64,000 bases of DNA from contig FPKD01000001.1 of the NCBI GenBank assembly GCA_900119625.1, forward strand, positions 558,001-622,000, read 5' to 3'. This document shows, piece after piece, positions 60,967 through 64,000 of this stretch (position 1 is the first letter of the stretch; each line of letters opens with the position of its first letter). Below the pieces are notes generated by a model. That model was not told where the DNA came from. It saw nothing but the letters and a program-made list of their open reading frames with translations, and made no database searches. The DNA is from Olsenella sp. kh2p3 (lineage in GTDB: Bacteria; Actinomycetota; Coriobacteriia; Coriobacteriales; Atopobiaceae). A program made the translations under genes and the position numbers.

Positions 60967-62430
60967 CTAGGCCTCCGCGTTGACGAGCTCGGCCTGCTTG
61001 GCCTGAGCGCGCTCGGAAACCTTCATGAACGGCAGGTAGATGAGCATGCCAAGCGCAAACTCGATGACCTGCCAGATGACCGCGACCACACCGGCGGTAC
61101 CGCCTCCCACAGCCAGGAAGCCGGAGATGAAGACCGGGGTGGTCCAGGGAACCATGACCACGCAGGGAGCCAGGATGCCGGCGCAGGTGAGGGCATAGGT
61201 CAGACCGATGAACAGGTCGGGGATGAGCACGAACGGGACGATCAGGGGCAGGTTGTACACGATGGGGTAGCCGTAGATGACGGGCTCGTTGATGTTGAAG
61301 ATGCCGGGGAGCAGGGCCAGCTTGGCGATGTCCTTCGAGGCCTTGTTCTTGGAGAACAGGAACGTGTCAACGAGGAGCATGAGCGTGCAGCCAGAGCCGC
61401 CGATAAGGGCGAAGGTGTTGATGATCTGCATGTTCATGTAGTGGTCAAAGGGGATGGGCTCGCCAGCGGCGAACATGGCCATGTTCTCGGTGATGATGAT
61501 GGTGAGAATGGGCTCAGCAAGCACACCGGAGATCGTTGATTGGTGAATGCCCAGGCAGAAGAGCAGGTTGGCCAGCGTATAGACCAGGATAACGAACCAG
61601 GGGCCTGCGTTCACGAAGCCCTTGAGAGGGGCTGCGATGCCGGTGTTGATCAGCGTCATGAGGTCGGTCGCCCAGATGCCGTGGAGCAGGGCGGCGATGA
61701 GGCCAAAGATAGCGAGCGTGATGAGCATCGGGATCATGGTGTTGAAGGAGTCTGCGACCGCAGGCGGAATCCCCTCGCCCAGGTTCACGCGGAGCTTCTC
61801 GTTCTCGGAGAACTTGATGAACACAGTGGTGGCGACAAGGCCAATGATGATGGCGCCAAACAGGCCGTTGGTGCCGGTGTAGGTCTTGGTGAACACGTTG
61901 GAGACGTTGTTGGAGCCAACGGAAGAAATCTCGTAGCCCTCGGGGATGGCGAGGCCAGACTCGACCTCCTCGCGCGTCACGGTGTAGGGCTCTGCGTCCT
62001 TGTCGGTAGTGCTCTTGTAGGTGATCTCGGTGAAGTCCTGGATGGACGCCGCGGCGCTGCTCACGCTCTGGGGCATCATGATGCACAGGGCCGCGATGCC
62101 AATGACCACGCAGGCAATGGCGTTCTCGAAGCGCTTGTTCTTGGCGAGGCAATAGCCGACGATGCCCGCAAGAACCACAGTTGCCACATTGAGCGTGCCC
62201 TGGGTAATGGCATTGCCCCAGTACTGGGCGTTGGCGAGCGCGTCTCCCGTAAGGAACAGCGGGAAGACCACGTTGTTGATAAGAACCGCGATGCCAGCCA
62301 GAATGTAGATGGGCATGACGGTCGCAAAGGCGTCGCGCAGGCTCCTCAGGTGAACCTGGTTGCCTACCTTTGCGGATACTTCCGCAAAGCTGTCGAGAAA
62401 TGACTTCTTCTCAGCGGTGTCCTCGGCCAT
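60967..62430 (-). CDS. PTS lactose/cellobiose-family IIC permease
   Basis: A 487-residue permease with about ten membrane segments. The LacE/CelB-family elements NINEPVIYGYPIVYNLPLIVPF and PWTTPVFISGFLAVGG are clear. A loop at about residues 118-175, with little hydrophobicity (TEITYKSTTDKDAEPYTVTREEVESG), interrupts the early segments. This is longer than in Bacillus CelB (about 450 residues). ATG 62430 has GGGGAG upstream. It imports and phosphorylates a beta-glucoside together with IIA and IIB. Confidence 0.94.
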   Translation of the reverse strand: MAEDTAEKKSFLDSFAEVSAKVGNQVHLRSLRDAFATVMPIYILAGIAVLINNVVFPLFLTGDALANAQYWGNAITQGTLNVATVVLAGIVGYCLAKNKRFENAIACVVIGIAALCIMMPQSVSSAAASIQDFTEITYKSTTDKDAEPYTVTREEVESGLAIPEGYEISSVGSNNVSNVFTKTYTGTNGLFGAIIIGLVATTVFIKFSENEKLRVNLGEGIPPAVADSFNTMIPMLITLAIFGLIAALLHGIWATDLMTLINTGIAAPLKGFVNAGPWFVILVYTLANLLFCLGIHQSTISGVLAEPILTIIITENMAMFAAGEPIPFDHYMNMQIINTFALIGGSGCTLMLLVDTFLFSKNKASKDIAKLALLPGIFNINEPVIYGYPIVYNLPLIVPFVLIPDLFIGLTYALTCAGILAPCVVMVPWTTPVFISGFLAVGGGTAGVVAVIWQVIEFALGMLIYLPFMKVSERAQAKQAELVNAEA

Positions 62431-62467
62431 ATTCTCTCCCCTTTCCAAACTCTCTACCAGAGAAACG

Positions 62468-63874
62468 CTAGTCGACCACGTGGGTCGTAGCTACCTTTTC
62501 GAGCCAGGCGGCAGATTTCTTGGGCCGCCTGTTGTAGTTGTCCTCAAGGTCGACCTCGACAAAGCCGTAGCGGTTCTTGAACGCATTGGCCCAGGACCAG
62601 TTGTCGATGACGGCCCAGTAGTGGTATCCACGGCACTTGGCGCCATCCTGGATTGCACGGGCAATCCACTCGAGGTGGCGGCGGACAAAGTCCACGCGGT
62701 AGTCGTCTTGGATGACGCCGTTCTCGTCTTTCTTGAGGTCCTCGCGCTCGATGCCAATGCCGTTCTCGGAGACAAACCACTCCAAATCGGGGTACTCGTC
62801 GCGCGCCTTCATGGCAAAGTCGTAGAGGCCCTTGGGATAGATCTCCCAGCCGCGGCTCTTGTTCATCTCCGCCTCGGGCCAGACGTAGGGGTCGGCAAAA
62901 CGAGGGATGCCGTTCTCGTCCGTGTCCTGGGCGGGAGCCTGGACGCGCTCGGGGTGGTAGTAGTTGCACCCAAGCCAGTCCACCTTGCCATCTGCCAGGA
63001 TGAGCTTGTCCTCCGGTCGGATGGGCAGCTCGATGCCGCGCGAGGCCAGCGTGTCGATGACGTCCTGGGGCAGCTCGCCCTTGGTCACGAGGTCAAGCCA
63101 CCAGCGGTTGCACACGCCATCGGTCATGCGAACTGCCTCGAGGTCTGCGGCGCTGGGGTTCTCGCGCGTATAGGGCGGCGTGAAGCAGTTGATGAGGCCA
63201 ATGCGGGAGTCGTCGAGAAGGCAGCCCTCCTCCTTTGCCGCACGGTACTCGCGAACTGCCAGCGCATGCGCCAGCGAGATGTTGTACTGCACCGAACGGG
63301 CGCGCGCGTAGTTCCTGATGAACGGGTACCACACGCCGTTGGTGTAGCGCTGGTCGGGCTCGACGATGGGCTCGTTGAACGTGAACCAGTAGCGAACCTC
63401 CTTGCCAAAGGCGCGGAACGCCTTGCCCGCGTAGTGCGCATACGCCTCGACAACCTCGCGGTTCTCCCAGCCGCCACGCCTGAAGAGGTACGTGGGCATG
63501 TCGAAGTGGTAGAGGTTCACGAACATCTCGATGCCCACCTCGTGGGCATCGGCGAAGAGCTCGTGGTAGTACTTCTCGCCCTCGGGGTTGATGTTGCCGT
63601 CCTCGTCGAGGAGGCGGCTCCACTGGATGGACGTACGAACCGAGGTGAGGCCCAAAGACTTGAGAAGCACCAGGTCATCGTGGCGACGGTCGGTGAAGTC
63701 GTTCCCCGCGTACGAGCCAACGCGGTTGTGGAAGTCCTCGATCCTCAGGTTGGACCAGGTATCCCACAGGTTCTCGAGCTTGCCACCATCACGCCAATGC
63801 CCCTCGGTCTGCGGACCGGACATCGCAGCACCAAAGAAGAAGTCGTCTGGCAGCTTGTAGGTCTGCTGTGCCAC
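62468..63874 (-). CDS. GH1 6-phospho-beta-glucosidase
   Basis: A 468-residue GH1 enzyme. The acid/base Glu is in FTFNEPIVEP and the nucleophile Glu in FVSENGIGI. The N-terminus FFFGAAMSGPQTEG is typical. The start is read as GTG 63874, since GGGGGAGG lies 6 bases upstream; upstream ATGs in frame lack one. As the first gene of a PTS operon it should hydrolyse phosphorylated cellobiose or an aryl glucoside in the cytoplasm. The phosphate-binding residues at the C-terminus (KKSAAWLEKVA region) were not checked in detail. Confidence 0.93.
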   Translation of the reverse strand: MAQQTYKLPDDFFFGAAMSGPQTEGHWRDGGKLENLWDTWSNLRIEDFHNRVGSYAGNDFTDRRHDDLVLLKSLGLTSVRTSIQWSRLLDEDGNINPEGEKYYHELFADAHEVGIEMFVNLYHFDMPTYLFRRGGWENREVVEAYAHYAGKAFRAFGKEVRYWFTFNEPIVEPDQRYTNGVWYPFIRNYARARSVQYNISLAHALAVREYRAAKEEGCLLDDSRIGLINCFTPPYTRENPSAADLEAVRMTDGVCNRWWLDLVTKGELPQDVIDTLASRGIELPIRPEDKLILADGKVDWLGCNYYHPERVQAPAQDTDENGIPRFADPYVWPEAEMNKSRGWEIYPKGLYDFAMKARDEYPDLEWFVSENGIGIEREDLKKDENGVIQDDYRVDFVRRHLEWIARAIQDGAKCRGYHYWAVIDNWSWANAFKNRYGFVEVDLEDNYNRRPKKSAAWLEKVATTHVVD

Positions 63875-63918
63875 CGCTTGCCTCCCCCTTTCCTTCCGGG
63901 CTTTTCCGGATGTTGAGT

Positions 63919-63964
63919 ACATGGTTAACATGTGCTTGTTCTTAACCTCACATGTCAGATTATA
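63919..63964 (-). promoter_or_regulatory. Promoter and operator of the beta-glucoside PTS operon
   Basis: On the minus strand TATAAT (63959-63964) precedes the start region, with a weak TAGACA 15 bases further upstream. About 20-30 bases downstream is ACATG-gttaa-CATGT (63919-63933), an inverted repeat, with a second CATGT half-site nearby. A repressor bound here would block transcription. Confidence 0.5.
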
Positions 63965-64000
63965 TAGTCAGAACTGTTTTGTCTACATTAGTCACAGGTT

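Overview
The window is high-GC bacterial DNA. Gene content points to the actinobacterial class Coriobacteriia, probably an Atopobiaceae (Olsenella-like) anaerobe. The evidence is rubrerythrin in place of aerobic defences, a glycogen operon with both GlgC and GlgD, many Tat-type lipoproteins, a lactose/cellobiose-family PTS and AgrA/AgrC-like LytTR systems. The lineage is inferred from content and base composition, not from a 16S gene. Three tRNAs (Glu, Leu, Asp) and the SRP RNA are present; there is no rRNA and no recognisable phage, transposase or CRISPR array.

Layout. 1-6.3 kb: a TPR-like hypothetical, tRNA-Glu, an orphan galactitol-type PTS IIB, a split transketolase whose N-terminal half is fused to a GntR/UTRA transcription factor, tRNA-Leu, Ppx/GppA and a DivIC/FtsB-like protein. 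6.4-12.2 kb: an SGNH hydrolase-MazG fusion and Mfd. 12.4-15.2 kb: a phosphocholine locus with a LicB-like permease and a fused LicC-LicA enzyme. 15.4-27.3 kb: a glycogen operon on the minus strand in the order glgB-glgP-glgC-glgD-glgA-(GH13+GH77 fusion). 27.6-36.4 kb: nth, O-acetylhomoserine sulfhydrylase, a DUF975 membrane protein, rubrerythrin, a HAD-Rrf2-MutY operon, tRNA-Asp, and the tail of the dnaX-ybaB-recR operon. 38.7-58.2 kb: four surface-anchored family-3 glycosidases interleaved with two LytTR response regulator/sensor kinase pairs and a metNIQ methionine importer. 58.2-64 kb: a gene-free stretch, a DedA protein, the SRP RNA and a cellobiose-type PTS operon with a GH1 phospho-glucosidase.

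How the genes work together. The PTS/GH1 operon should import and cleave phosphorylated beta-glucosides. The GH3 enzymes probably release glucose from beta-glucosides at the cell surface. Surplus glucose is stored and remobilised by the glycogen operon, whose glgP promoter carries a LacI-type palindrome over the start site. The LytTR systems sit beside the GH3 genes and could couple surface hydrolysis to an extracellular signal, but no AgrB/AgrD-like genes are visible.

Most striking items: the GntR-UTRA-transketolase chimera; the SGNH-MazG chimera; a histone-H1-like Lys/Ala/Pro tail on the glycogen branching enzyme; a single in-frame amber codon that splits the second sensor kinase exactly where its paralogue has Gln; two circularly permuted GH3 enzymes anchored at both ends; and dispersed palindromic intergenic repeats. 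All calls are by reading alone; no database search was run.
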